Shown in pieces: positions 45,901 to 56,560 of a DNA stretch of 64,000 nucleotides. A model generated the notes under the pieces. That model saw nothing but the letters and a program-made list of their open reading frames with translations, did no database searches and had not been told where the DNA came from. The number at the start of each line of letters is the position of its first letter. The first letter of the stretch is position 1. The stretch is taken from the NCBI GenBank assembly GCA_948470475.1, contig OX419345.1, forward strand, positions 16,413,363 through 16,477,362. The letters are read 5' to 3'. The stretch comes from Galaxea fascicularis. Lineage: Eukaryota > Cnidaria > Anthozoa > Scleractinia > Euphylliidae. A program made the position numbers and the translations under genes.

Positions 45901-48900
45901 TAACAGTTTTGTTTTATGTTCCAATTAAACATTTTTATTATTTCTTTTCAGAATGTTGAACATGGAAGCATTCGAGTTCTTTTCAATAAAGAATATAGAT
46001 TAACAACTCTTCTTCTGTGGTTAATTCTGTAAGTAGCAATTCATTAAAGAAGCTGTTTTGTATTCTTTCAAATACTATGAAATGCAGAGTTGTCATTGAA
46101 GGCCAGCTGACCCAGTGACATGTTTATTACTTTAAAAAGTTGGTGTTGAACTGTAAAAGTTTAACTCCTTTGATCTTTCTTCTTTAACAGGTTCACTTGT
46201 GGATTCACATACTATGGTGTAGTACTCATGACAACTCAAGTTTTTCAGCAAGTAGATGCTGGAAAAACTGTTTGTGATGCAGGTGCTAAACAATGCAAAC
46301 GTTATTGTGTAACTGCTTAACATCAAGGGATAAGATCTCCCCCTCTCACACCTCTCCATCAAGGAATAAGATCTCCCCCTCCCACACCTCCCCCTCAAGG
46401 TATAAGATCTCTCCCTCCCATGCCTCCCCCTCAAGGGATAAGATCTCCCCCCACACACACCTCCCCATCAAGGAATAAGATCTCCCCCTCTAGGGATAAG
46501 ATCTCCCCCTCCCACACCTCCCCCTCAAGGTATAAGATCTCTCCCCCCTCAAGGGATCATATCCCCCTCCCACACCTCCCCCTCAAGGGTAAGATCTCTC
46601 CCCTCCCTAACCTTCCACTACCTCTCACGAAAATGATGTATAGTACGATGATCAGGCCACTGTATTGCATGGAGATTGCTTTTGAATTTAGTGACTGACA
46701 ACCAAAACTTTAGTAATTTGCGCTTGTCCCCCTCCCTAGGGCTACTGTACCCCCACATTTGTCACCACCAAATAATAATTTATTTACTTGTGCGTGTTAC
46801 AGAGTAAGATGCTCACACACGCATTACAGTTAACAATTCAAAAATATTTACAATTCTCAAATCAAACCAAATCTGAAGTTGGAGCAGAGCCCACTTATGA
46901 GGCCAAGTCCAGGAATCAATCCTGGGACACATTGGTGGAAGGCGAATGCTCTCACCACTGCACCAACCCCGCTTCCCCCCCCCCCCCCCTCACCACCACC
47001 AACAGCACTACCTGCATTCTTGTTGAGGTGACAAGTTGAGAGGTTATCGGCTGCCAAACTTGTATGCTTTGTGTAGTGTATAAACAATGAAAAGTTGGCA
47101 TTCCAAGTGTCACATTTTGCTAACATAATTTCGTATAAATATGTTTAATCTTTTTTAGAAAAGTTGGCTTTGTCATCAGAAGAATGTGGCTGCAAACTGC
47201 TCACATTAAATGACTACTTCAGTCTTTTATGGACCACTTTTGCTGAGTTTCCTGGTAAGTCCAAGTTCAATCAACATTTCTTTCATCGATGGCCACTTTT
47301 CTCTAGATTTACTGTGAAATGCAGATAACCATGAACACAAAGAATAATTTCTAGAATGTTATTATTAATTTTGTCAACCAATCAGATGCGTGATGAAACC
47401 ACGACAAGAAATCACGACACTGTTTGATGCTACAGATTACGGCTTAGCCATCTTCAGGGGTTTCAAAAAGAAAAAAGTAGCAGGAGGATATTCAGAAGTA
47501 CCCTGAGGACTATTGTGCCGTGATAGCAGCACAGTGTGGCGGAGCCAAGGTTTATGCTGAAGTATCTGGTGCAAATGCTTAAAGTAGCCAGTGACTTACG
47601 TCGGGTGCCGGCTTAAATTGAAAACTCTGATCTCTATCTGATTGGATTTCTTTTGTAACAAAATAGACATTCTTGAAATATTTCTGGTCTTCACAGTTTT
47701 CTAAGTTTCACAGATGTGCCTTTGTAATGATCAAAGGGAATTTCAACTATTATGCCCATTTTGTAACAAAATTGACTTTTTTCTCCAAATAACGAACTGT
47801 GGTCAACTTCTATTAACCTCTGTTCATATTATTTTCAGTATTTCAGGGATAAGCTGGCTCCCTTGCCCAACACACTGAGTTGTTGAGTAAGAAAATTGCA
47901 GTGGGAAGACTCGAATCTGCTGACCCCTTAGAAAACGTCTGTAAAAAAAAAACTTCTGTGACCCCTGGACTCTGAAAGTCCGGCTGTCTGGAACACTGCA
48001 TTTAAGCTTGTCTATTGAGGCTTAAGTGTCAGTTTTGTTGGTGATTATACTATCCCTATTACAAGACATATTTCCTTCCCCCATCAACTATGGACAGGAC
48101 ACTAAAGTGCCAGAATGTTGTCAACCCAAAAGAGTCGTGTGAATAAGAACTTAAAATACTCAGTGATACATCAAAAATTGTTATAATGCAGTGTAAACAG
48201 TAGAACAAAGGTAGTCTGACTGAAATTTGATCTTGTCGTCAGGTATATTGTTAACAATGCTTTGTATGGAGAGGTTTGGGAGAAAGAGAACTCTAGCTGG
48301 GGAGTTCTTGTTGGTAACTGCAAGTCTTTGCCTAATGTTCATTTGTACAGACAGGTGAGTAGAACGTGTGGTATAATGTCTATGAACTGGCAATTCTGCA
48401 GGGGAGGCTCTTGTTTTAAAAGAAGTGCCTCATCATCATCATCATCATCATCATAAGCTTTATTTATACACGGTATCAATCTCATACAAAAATATGCTCT
48501 TCCATCGAGCCGTGTGTAACTTAAATATACAAATAACTATCCATAAGTAATCTAAGAGTGCTATTTCTACTAATGCAACATGTAAAACTTATGCTAATAT
48601 TAATTCTAATACTAATAACAATAGCAATACTAAAACTAAGAAACTAATACTACAACTCATCATATAATATAATAAAAGCTATTAAATCCTAAATAAAATG
48701 ATCATTAAGATTGTAACAGGAATGCCTAACTGCCTTAGTTTTCTTGTTCTCTGAGTGAAAGTCCAGTAGATTAGCTGTGATGACTTTCTATGTATCTATC
48801 TTTTCATCTTACACTATGCGTGGAACTATGTGCTCTGTAACACTGTAAGACATACTATTTGAATGTGGAGTCTTTTGAAATCTATCTATGATTTAATACC

Positions 48901-51900
48901 TAACCTTTTCGTGTGGTTGTGAATGGGCATAAGATGTTTTAAATGTGAAGCAAAAAACCCTTTTAGATGGTGTGACTTTAATTTACGATTGGTATTTTTA
49001 ACTTGGCTGTAACATTTTCAGATGGTGATGTCTTTGTTTTGTATTTGAACCTAAATTAAATCGGAATGTATGTGTTTGTTACCAGTGGTTGTATTTAAGA
49101 CCCAAATTATTTCCATCCCGATTTACATAACTTTTTCCCGCAGCACTGGTTATCTTCCGTTGGTATTTTTTAAATCGTATTTCAAAAGCATTTTGCATGT
49201 CTAGCGACTATCTTCTCTCTCCTTCTTTTTTCGGTTACGTTTTGGGATGTGGTTGGTGCATACCGTCTAGGGGTGTAACTATTAATCGAATTTTCGGTTA
49301 ATCGCGATTATGATCATTCGGTTTGATTCATAATTCTTGGATTCCACATTTCAATTTTCGTTCGATTTCAACTGCTCCAGGCTTTCCAGTTGAGAGGTGT
49401 CTTTAAAGCTTTAAATACAAATAAAAACACTCTGGCGGTCAATTTATTCAATTGAGTTCTTATATTTACGACATCACAATTCAGAAACCTTTAAAATAGG
49501 GTATTTTGACTGAGGAGTTAAGCAATTTGTACACCGTTACAGAACCGTAGTTTGAACGCCATTTCATGTTGCTTCATTTTAGTGAGATAAGAAGTTTAGT
49601 TTATAGAAACATTTGCATAATCGAATCGAAAGGTATGCGAATCGTTACAGTACTAATATCTTCCCACATTACTCCACGAACTTGCATAATTATCTTATTT
49701 GTCTAATGATCGTACCCCTTTAACTCAACAGAAATGTGCTGTTGGTTTTTATCTTTATGGTTCGTGGTCTTTCTTTGGGCGTTTTCCAAGGTTTTTTTGT
49801 GTATGTCCCAGAGGTGAGTTGTACTCTGCTCGTGTTAAATTTAGTATCAGTTTTAGCGGGATTGTCAAAAGTAGATTTGGAGGATTTGGTCTCCCAGATT
49901 TGCACTCCCCAGTCCAAATCCGCCAGCATATCTGGTCCCCTGGGGTTCCAAATCCGCAGTGCCACCGGAAGCCGGTGAAAATCGCCAGAAACTTCTTGTT
50001 CTTGGCTGGATACTTTGCTGGGATATTTCTCTGATTCTTTAGTCCTGGTTTAGTATCAGATTGCAGAATAGTCACCTACTTCAACAACAAAGCCAGCTAC
50101 TTCAAAACTTTTTGACAGCCCTGGTTATAGGTTGGAAAGTGAGGATATGATGTGTAGAGTTAAACTTGTGCATGGATATTTATGCCTTTCAGTTTTCTTG
50201 TTACAGTGCCGGTGTAAAATTGGGTGGTTTTTTTTTTTTTTTTTTGGTGCGTTGCGTGGTGGCCTCTTATGATGGTCGTGTGACAGACTGTGATGTGATT
50301 ATATTGCAGGTTTATCCCACAATAGTTCGTTCAATTGGCCTCGGTTGCTGTAGCACTATGGCTCGTGTTGGGGCAGCGTTAACGCCATATATAGCTCAGG
50401 TGAGGGCCTTCACTTGTCCAATACCCACAACTGCCTGGAATCACTCCCTTTGATTCCCACCGCTTGGCTCGTTGTCTTAAAATTGGTATACCTGTGCAGA
50501 AATCACCCAATTAGCAGTCGAAAGATCGAGGCCAGCGATAGAAGAATGGATCAAAATTTGATGTCCTGTTGTCAACGTCTTCACACCCCCACCTACTGTG
50601 CTCGTAAAATTCATCGGCACGTTACCCGTGGGAAAAAAATTGAGACTCAACTTTCTGTTACGAGAAAAGGGCAACGGAACAGAGGAAGACAGAGAAATGC
50701 ATTGCAATGGTGTGACTTTTCATCTGCAGAACTTTGCAAATAAATTATCCTAGGATTTGTGGAATAGAAAAGAAGAAACGATAAAGCACGTTTGAAAATT
50801 GCTTCAGCAACAATAGTTATTATGTCTGTTGTGAAATTCCAGAGCTATTATTTTGGCCAGTTACTACAGAGGTATAAAACCAAAACGTGGTCGCTCCTTG
50901 GGTTGGCGGGTGTAAAGATTAAAACTGGCTGAGATATTTTCAGTTCTCAGTGATCGACCATAGTAGCAGTCTATTAGCCCAGGATTAGAAGAAATTTGGT
51001 TTCGGCTAGAGGTTTTTGGAGATAGTATTGATGAAGAGAAATTCAACCAGTTTTGAGTTAAGTTAAAATCTTTCTTTCCCCCCTCCCCCACCCCCCCCCC
51101 CAAAAAAAAATGGAACAAGCTCGGTAAACGCAATGCTGGTCTTGCGAGGCGATCGATGCTTGGCCACCAAATGACACCGTTTGGCTAGTATATTTTAGAC
51201 TCCACTAAACCATGGACTACTTTGCTAAAAAGTTAAAGTTGAGCACTCTACGTACGGTTAAAGAGCGTTGGTATCCTCTTTGCCCCTGTAGGTCTTGATC
51301 AGAGTTTCGTTTTCCTTGTCTGTTGGTGTTTATATTGCGTTGTGTCTGATGTCATTTGTCGCCACTCTGCTTCTTCCATATGAAACCAAAGGGCGCCCCA
51401 TGCAGGTTAGTGTAGCAGTTGATACTAGTTGATGGGTCGTATAGGGGTAAGACCATTTCAGTCTTCAACAATCTATCCTTCTTTAATGTTGCTGTAACGT
51501 TTGCATCAGTAGATGAAATCCTCGACTTTTAAGTCTTCTTCGGAGTATGTATATTATGCTGTACAAAATAGTTCCTACTGTGCGAGCGAAGCGAGGCGCG
51601 AGAGGATTGGGGCGGGGTCTCGACCCCGCCCCAATCCTCTCGCGCCTCGCTTCTGTTATAATATCAATATATTATATTATTATGTTATAATATCAATATA
51701 TTGTCCAACAGACAGGTGGTGAGAATAATTGTTAACTATAGGAATAAATTCCAGGGATCCCGAAAACAATATGTTTGGCACACTTCGTTTTCAAGAGCGG
51801 TGGAAGATAAATTCTGTAAAAAAGTGTTGCTAGCACTAACAAGCACTGAGAAACAACTGAAAAAATTACTGCTGAGTGAGAAGTTTTCATGTAAATATAG

Positions 51901-52651
51901 TGTTGGCTTTTAAACCGTCCATAATTCTCACTGAATTGTATGATGACAAGGATCACACATCCAAAATTCCTTTAACTCCCATGATCTGATTATTAATTCT
52001 CCTTTGCAGCTGCTATACAGTTCCTTGTATATTAGTTAAGAGAATTTGGGCCCCAATTTGGGGTTATATCAAGATAACACCCTCTGGCTGATAAATTTGT
52101 CTGTTAACTTTATTGTTGGTGGCTAGTGGTGGATATTTACCCCGCCGCAACGCTGGCCACCAACACTGAAAAGAATGATTGTTTTAGTATATATACTAAG
52201 GGTTAATAGAACCCAAAAATGATGATTTTGGTCTCAAATATTACCGTGAAAAAAGCTATCCACTGTTTGAGTATATACTAATTAAATTTAGCTCCGTGAT
52301 GACTGAAAAGTCGATCCTGTCTGTGTTCGTTCACACACAAATATTGAGGTACTCCATCACAGTACCAGGGCTGTGCTGTAGCAGAGCCCGGTGGCCCCTG
52401 ATGACTTACTTTTGCCTTTAGGCGACCAGGAAATATTGGTTTTTGTATCAAACTTATATGGTGGGCGCCCTAGATTTTAAGTGTTTAGAGGTTATGGGCT
52501 CCCAACTACTTTTCTTAGAACACAGCGTTGGCAGTACTAGACAATTGTGTTACATAGAAGACAAAAACCTCATCAATAAAGTTTTTTTTAATTTATTTAT
52601 ATATTATTTTTTTGTTTTTGTTTTGCTGTTTTTCTCTTTCAGGAAACATGA
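36935..52651 (+). CDS. SVOP: SVOP-like major facilitator transporter, 16 exons, 502 residues
   Basis: Exons: 36935-37058, 38423-38520, 39439-39537, 40074-40145, 40918-41042, 43463-43526, 44654-44779, 45081-45209, 45952-46028, 46191-46282, 47159-47254, 48243-48354, 49732-49813, 50310-50399, 51292-51405, 52643-52651. All phases join in frame. The N-terminus is cytosolic and polar; [14 protein letters not shown] starts the first membrane helix. [11 protein letters not shown] is the MFS loop 2-3 motif, [10 protein letters not shown] the PESPR motif after helix 6, and ERFGRKRT the repeat of the loop motif in the second half. [17 protein letters not shown] and [12 protein letters not shown] match the helix 11-12 end of the family. 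Order and length fit animal SVOP (about 550 residues) and SVOPL (about 490). SVOP is a vesicle membrane protein with no firmly known substrate. The exon 8 donor GTGCAG is weak. The last exon adds only Glu-Thr before TGA; reading on from exon 15 would add a short alternative tail. SVOP versus SVOPL is not settled. Confidence 0.9.
38528..39205. mobile_element. 678-bp mariner-like MITE against a splice donor
   Basis: CAGTCAACTCTCTCATGAGC at the left and GCTATGAGAGAGGTAACTG at the right are inverted, flanked by TA (38526-38527 and 39206-39207). The second arm also includes GTGGTCAC and AAGTGGTC words that pair with the first. The element starts seven bases after the end of SVOP-like exon 2, so the TA target was part of the donor GTAAGTA. 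Confidence 0.75.
40436..40621 (+). repeat. 35-bp tandem repeat, about five copies
   Basis: Unit ATGAGGTGGTCATATGACAG followed by GGTTCAACTGTATTA. The sequence starting at 40313 (CAGTGAAACCCC) is an inverted partner of CAGGGTTCAACTG, so the array may have grown out of the end of a mariner-like element. Confidence 0.85.
41383..41523. mobile_element. 141-bp MITE
   Basis: TATCAAACACGAGAGACAGT and CTGTTTCGAGTGTTTGATA are inverted, continuing inward as GTTTCATC...CCAAACACT and GTGTTTGG...CAATGAAAC. Flanked by TA. In SVOP-like intron 5. Confidence 0.75.
41819..41930. mobile_element. 112-bp hairpin MITE
   Basis: GGGGCCAGTTCCTGAA and TTCAGGAACCCGCCCC at the ends, with GGTGTAATAACTCTATT and AATAGAGTTATTACAC further in. 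Nearly the whole element folds back. In SVOP-like intron 5. Confidence 0.8.
41931..43462. other. Rest of SVOP-like intron 5
   Basis: No gene or clear element seen; a short GGTTCGAT-type repeated patch occurs near 42213-42415. Confidence 0.4.
43731..44404. mobile_element. Fold-back element of GACGTTAAAGTC words
   Basis: Left end GGCCGTTTTTTATGCTAGAG, right end CTCTAGCATAAATACAGCC. Within about 230 bp of the left end and 100 bp of the right, words such as GAGACGTTAAAG, GACGACTTTAA and TCAGACGTTAAATGCATC recur in both orientations. TAATTAT flanks both ends (43719-43725 and 44410-44416). In SVOP-like intron 6. Confidence 0.65.
45286..45543. mobile_element. MITE, copy 1 of 2 in the SVOP-like gene
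   Basis: AGTGCTCAACTTTAGCAGTA at the left pairs with CTTGTTAAAAAGTTAAGGTC at the right. The copy at 50949-51248 shares AGAAATTTGGTTT, GGTTTTTGGAGATAGTAT-like words and TATATTTTAGACTCCACTA. In intron 8. Confidence 0.65.
46318..46615 (+). repeat. C-rich minisatellite, about 35-bp unit, seven or eight copies
   Basis: Unit approximates AAGGGATAAGATCTCCCCCT then CCCACACCTCCCCCTC, with shorter variants. It begins 35 bases after exon 10 of the SVOP-like gene. Confidence 0.88.
46770..46976 (-). mobile_element. tRNA-derived SINE, third kind
   Basis: On the - strand the head reads GGTTGGTGCAGTGGTGAGAG (A-box side) and CCAGGATTGATTCCTGG (B-box side), a Gly/Glu-tRNA-like pattern, followed by a body and a TAAATAAATTATTA tail at the left end. 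A C run of about 16 bases borders its head. In intron 10. Confidence 0.65.
48428..49200 (-). repeat. CAT repeat and probable LINE 3' region
   Basis: A pure CAT run at 48430-48453 is followed by AAGCTTTATTTATACACGG and AT-rich sequence with no clean frame. The arrangement (microsatellite tail then 3' region on the - strand) suggests a decayed LINE, but no reverse transcriptase motif remains. Confidence 0.35.
49268..49654. mobile_element. hAT-like MITE, decayed
   Basis: TAGGGGTGTAACTATTAATC at the left and GAATCGTTACAGTACTA at the right are inverted with changes. GGGGTGTAACGATTCG-like ends are common in hAT-derived repeats. No exact target duplication seen. In intron 12, ending 77 bases before exon 13. 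Confidence 0.5.
50949..51248. mobile_element. MITE, copy 2 of 2 in the SVOP-like gene
   Basis: Same element as 45286-45543, with an extra C-rich and A-rich patch inside (51070-51110). The right end GCTAAAAAGTTAAAGTTGAGC preserves the terminal repeat best. In intron 14, ending 43 bases before exon 15. Confidence 0.65.
51588..51653. repeat. Perfect 32-bp GC-rich inverted repeat with 2-bp spacer
   Basis: Arms run from GAAGCGAGGCGCG through GGGGCGGGGTC and back from GACCCCGCCCC to CGCGCCTCGCTTC without a mismatch. It should form a very stable hairpin or cruciform. Surroundings are AT-rich. In SVOP-like intron 15. Confidence 0.92.
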
Positions 52652-53326
52652 TGAATTATTTCTGCAAGAATCATATTTATTTCAGTGTATTGTTATGGTT
52701 GCACATTTTAGACAGTCAAGACCCTTTTCGGGGTAGGAGATATATTTATGTATTTATAAGTTATTTTAGGGTGTTCTCGATGTAACTGTAGGTTTCGTTT
52801 AGAATTATTTGCGCCTTGATGACGCGTCATGCCAGAAAGCAATCAATTATTTAATGAAAAAATTAAAACTATTTTAGAGAAAACATCTAGTTAGAGTAAA
52901 CTATGTGCGTTCTTTTTCTCATTGTAGTATAGAAGAGGGAATTCTTTGTTAAGATACTATAAATATTTTTGTCTCGCGGAAATTTGGGATCGTATTTGTT
53001 CTAGGTAGCCTTTTGGTAACCCTACTGTCTACTTTCTCGAGGCCAATTCGAAACCTTTTATATCTCGATTTTACCTCTTTTTGCGGCGTTTTGTTATTGA
53101 AGATCACACTGCAAGTTCCATCCTTCGGTATAGAAAGAAAAACTTTTGCGTCAACCCTGGTCTGGGGCGGTACCATCTTATTGTCAGTGGTGTGACTTGT
53201 TTGTGATGTAGAGGAAGACCCGCTTCTTATGTTTCAATAACATTCTTTTGCTCTCTGTAAAATCTCTTATTTTCCCTCTAAGGAAAAAGAAGCAAATGGG
53301 TCATTGATTTTAAAAAGGTATATTTA

Positions 53327-53332
53327 AATAAA
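53327..53332 (+). promoter_or_regulatory. Candidate poly(A) signal of the SVOP-like gene
   Basis: AATAAA about 680 bases after the stop codon. The 3' region between has no other feature. Earlier variants cannot be excluded. Confidence 0.3.
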
Positions 53333-53710
53333 CGAGGATTGGATAATTTTGTTCTCATTTTTTCTTTTACTTTTTTACTGGTTTCCCCGAATAATAAATT
53401 TTTAAGAAGTTTGCATGTTCTACAAATTTAGAAAGTTAAGCAAAGTTGAACCTGTCCTTGTTTACACCCTTCGGTAATAAATTCAACACTTCGTGAAAGT
53501 GTCACAGATAGCATTGTCAAGGGTACCTCTATGCCACTGACAATTCGGTCGATCGGAAGACAAACCAGTTACCGTTTCTAAAGCCGGAATAACCGTCACG
53601 GACAGTGAGGTGAATGTGGAGACGAGAGAATCACTCTTGTTGCTAGAGGTCTGTGTGGGTTACACGGACATCTCTGTAACTCTCGACCCTGTTACGTAAG
53701 TGTCGGCATA

Positions 53711-53806
53711 GGTAGCCTGCGAGCAAGCTCTCTCGGGGGGTGGGAAAGAAGAGAAAAATGCCATTTTGCTCCTCCCACTTCCACCCCGGAGAAAGCTTGC
53801 TAGTTC
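53711..53806. mobile_element. Small MITE related to the Mutator-like ends at 58216
   Basis: TAGCCTGCGAGCAAGCTCTC at the left and CCGGAGAAAGCTTGCTAG at the right are inverted. TAGCCTGCG matches the first nine bases of the element at 58216. Confidence 0.55.
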
Positions 53807-53896
53807 AAGTAGTCCTGTAATAAGAAAACTGTTGTATTCTTTGCAGTCTCGCCTCAGCAAATAGTCGCTCGCGAAAGGTTGACCAGAATAATTATT

Positions 53897-54088
53897 TGAA
53901 TGATGCATGTGAAAGAAATCATATGTGAACTGCAGATATGAAATCAAATGAAGAATGATCGTCGCAGTTGTGATCGCAATTTTTTCAATTACGTAAAGAA
54001 GCCTGAAAAGGATTCAGGACTTCAACGGGGCTTGAACCTGTGACCTCGCGATTCCGGTGCGATGCTCTACCAACTGAGCTATGAAGCA
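53897..54088 (-). mobile_element. tRNA-derived SINE, best-preserved copy
   Basis: On the - strand: GCTTCATAGCTCAGTTGGTA (acceptor start, A box and D-arm), GAGC, a CGCACCGGAATCGCGAG anticodon arm, CAGGTTCAAGCCCCG (T-arm and B box), then TGAAGTCC pairing with the start. The cloverleaf is nearly complete, with an A-C mismatch closing the anticodon stem. The body continues as AGGCTTCTTTACGTAATTG, GCGATCACAACTGCGACGAT and a 3' part to 53897. Confidence 0.8.
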
Positions 54089-54160
54089 TATGTATCATTC
54101 ACTTACATATCTTTAACGGGAACATATGAACCTAAAATTGACCTGCTCCCAAGGTCAGTG

Positions 54161-54308
54161 GCTTCAGTCATAACTCAGTTGGTAAAGCATCGCACCGGAA
54201 TCGCGAGGTCACGGGTTCAAGCCCCGTCGAAGTCCTTAATTTTTTGGGGGGCTTCTTTATGCAATTGTAAAAATCGCGATCACAACTGCGACGATCATTC
54301 TTCATTTG
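54161..54308 (+). mobile_element. tRNA-derived SINE, inverted partner
   Basis: Same family as the previous entry, in the opposite orientation 72 bases away: head GCTTCAGTCATAACTCAGTT, T-arm ACGGGTTCAAGCCCCGT (5-bp stem, TTCAAGC loop), body ending ACAACTGCGACGATCATTC. The two make a head-to-head inverted pair. Confidence 0.8.
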
Positions 54309-54787
54309 AAGATATATTTTGGCACTTTTATTGCCTGCATGCTAACGTTCACGCAAGAAAAAGTTTGAGAATCGTTTAGATCATCAGATTCTTTTTCGTT
54401 TCGTTTCTCTTCGACTATTGTCGGAAGCGTTCGTGATTTTTTCTATGTTTCAAATGCTCATTTTGAGAAAACGAAAGCCGTGCATTTCGTTACAAAATTT
54501 ATCATGAATTGCAAATGAATTTGTTCATGAATATTCAACAGTTTCATCATTTTGACGAAGAAAGAACATGGAGATCGAATTTAAATCTGGAGGCTGTCGT
54601 TTAAGCTTATTAAAGCTTATTAGTTACTGTCTGCAGTAAAAAACTCTGCAACTAAACTGTTGTTGGCTTGCCGTTCAGAATACTACAAGACTCAAAAAGA
54701 CACGTACATTGACCGGCGGAGTGATACAGTATCAAACACGTGGACATTAAAGATGAATTAATTTCGTTGAGAATGTTCTCAGACGAG
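54309..54787 (+). other. Possible 5' non-coding exon of a rightward gene
   Basis: The sequence ends in GACGAG followed by a strong donor GTAAGT at 54788. It has no long frame. Its left edge is not known. It would be spliced to 56511. Confidence 0.25.
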
Positions 54788-55189
54788 GTAAGTCTTAGCG
54801 TTAAGTTGTAATTTGAGTTTTCTCGCGAAAAGCTGTTACTGTACTACTGCAAATTTTATGCTTCATTCTTTAGCAGATCCAAGTAAGGATACTTGCTAGA
54901 ATAGCTTTGATGTCGGATATTTAAGTTACCATATTTTAATTTTGACCCGAGTTTAAAAATGTCTTACCTGCATACTTCAGTGCATGAAATATTTTGAATG
55001 AACCAGATCCCGGTGTGATTGATTGACGACAATCCATCATTGGAAATCTATCATGTAAGGGATCAATAATTGATAACAATCAATGACAGTTAGGTAATCT
55101 TGTTGTTATTGATTGTTATCGGCCAATCAATGATCATAGGCTTGAGTCCTCAAATTTGTATCAATTTGCCATTTGTCAGTCCTTTCACC

Positions 55190-55715
55190 ATTAATTATTG
55201 CTGTCAAGCTAATTGTTGGCAATTAAAAACAAATCTTTTGGCCATCAATTCGACATCGAATTTCCAATTGTTATTGATGGTCATTGATCACCATCAAAAT
55301 TGTTATGGATCATCAGTTTCATTGATTAATCACAGCCACTTTTCACATGACACACATGTCATGGCAGAATGTTGGTGTCCCAAGACAAAGAAATGGTAGT
55401 CATGTTGTTATCCCGAAGTAAACCTCTGATAATTGCAGTCTAATTTGTATTGAGTTGCCTTCTGTAGTATTTAACTATAATTGCTGTCAAGCTAACCGAT
55501 GGCAAGTAAAAAAGTCAAATATTTTGGCTATCAATTGGACACTGAATTTCCAATAATATTATTGTTATTGATGGTCATTGATCGCCATCATAAGTGTTAT
55601 GGATCATCAATTTCATGGATCACGGTCACGCACACCCAATGTCTGATAGAGTGTTTTCACATGATGTCATAGTGGCCATGTTGGTTTCCAAAATTAAACC
55701 TCTTGGAATTGCAGC
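55190..55715 (+). repeat. Tandem duplication, period about 283 bp, two diverged copies
   Basis: TGCTGTCAAGCTAA begins matching stretches at 55199 and 55482; both continue with GAATTTCCAAT, TTATTGATGGTCATTGATC, TGTTATGGATCATCA and TAAACCTCT. Rich in ATTGAT/ATCAAT words in both orientations. No gene seen from 55716 to 56510. Confidence 0.75.
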
Positions 55716-56510
55716 TACTTTTGTTTCAGTAAACCAATATTGCTCATAGTCACATGAGTAAAAACACTGTATTCGAGTACCATGCTTAAATTTGTTGCCA
55801 ATAAAAATGTCAAAATGATGTTATTTCTACAAAAGTTTATTTCCATACAACAGCAGCATTTTACTGTGCAAATATCTGACTGTTTGACTCGACCTGTATT
55901 CATGATTACTTTTGTTCATAGGGTTTTCTAGGGGTATTGCACAATGCATCAGTCAGTGTACAACAGCTTTTTCACAACCATGCATTATGTGTTAGTGAGA
56001 AGGGGTTGTAACAACTCCTCAAGTTGAAGAACTAGATAGGCCAGCCTGCATATGATAGCTTCTCTGACAGCCTCTATTAAATCTAATCTAAACACATCTC
56101 TCTCAACCAAAATCAGAGCATCACAGGAAAAGCAGCTTCAGTGACAGGGGAGCTTTGCTTGTGAACATTATGGATAATCAGAGGCAAGAGAAAAGACTTT
56201 GTTCTCAGGTTAGCATTATTAATGGTTTGACTGTGATTCAGTGGGGAATTTCTAGTTCACACAATATTGTTCATGGTAATCTACGGTCAATCATGCATCC
56301 ATGGTTAAGGTTGCATGCGAAGACCAGAGTAAGAGATCTTACATGACATCATCCTTTGAATTCCTTTGGTCATACTACTTATTCTGTAAGTTTAACTGTT
56401 ACACCCATGACACTGGTTTCTGGTGGTGGGGTGGAGCCTGCCTTATCCCTCCGTCTGGTCGCATAAAAGATCAATAGTGTTTATTGACATGATTTTGTAT
56501 CTCTCCTCAG

Positions 56511-56560
56511 CAAATCTTCAGGAACAGAATATGACATGATGATGGCCAATCACTCAGAAG
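56511..56560 (+). CDS. Candidate first coding exon of a gene running off the right edge
   Basis: Acceptor CTCTCCTCAG (AG 56509-56510) and donor GTGAGT (56561) are both good. The exon has ATG at 56536 with two more in a row, giving MMMANHSE and one base left over. That phase fits the exon at 63295 but not the one at 62443. An upstream ATG at 56531 leads at once to TGA. Unrecognised; the call rests on splice signals and phase. Confidence 0.3.

Noticed and set aside
46132..46698. Ser/Pro/Arg-rich frames on both strands in SVOP-like intron 10
   Set aside because: They are translations of the C-rich minisatellite and lie in an intron between two well-supported exons.
53990..54235. Two genuine tRNA genes
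   Set aside because: The cloverleaf is nearly complete, but the same tail sequence follows both copies and the copy at 22861, so these are SINEs. The anticodon loop also lacks the usual T at position 33.
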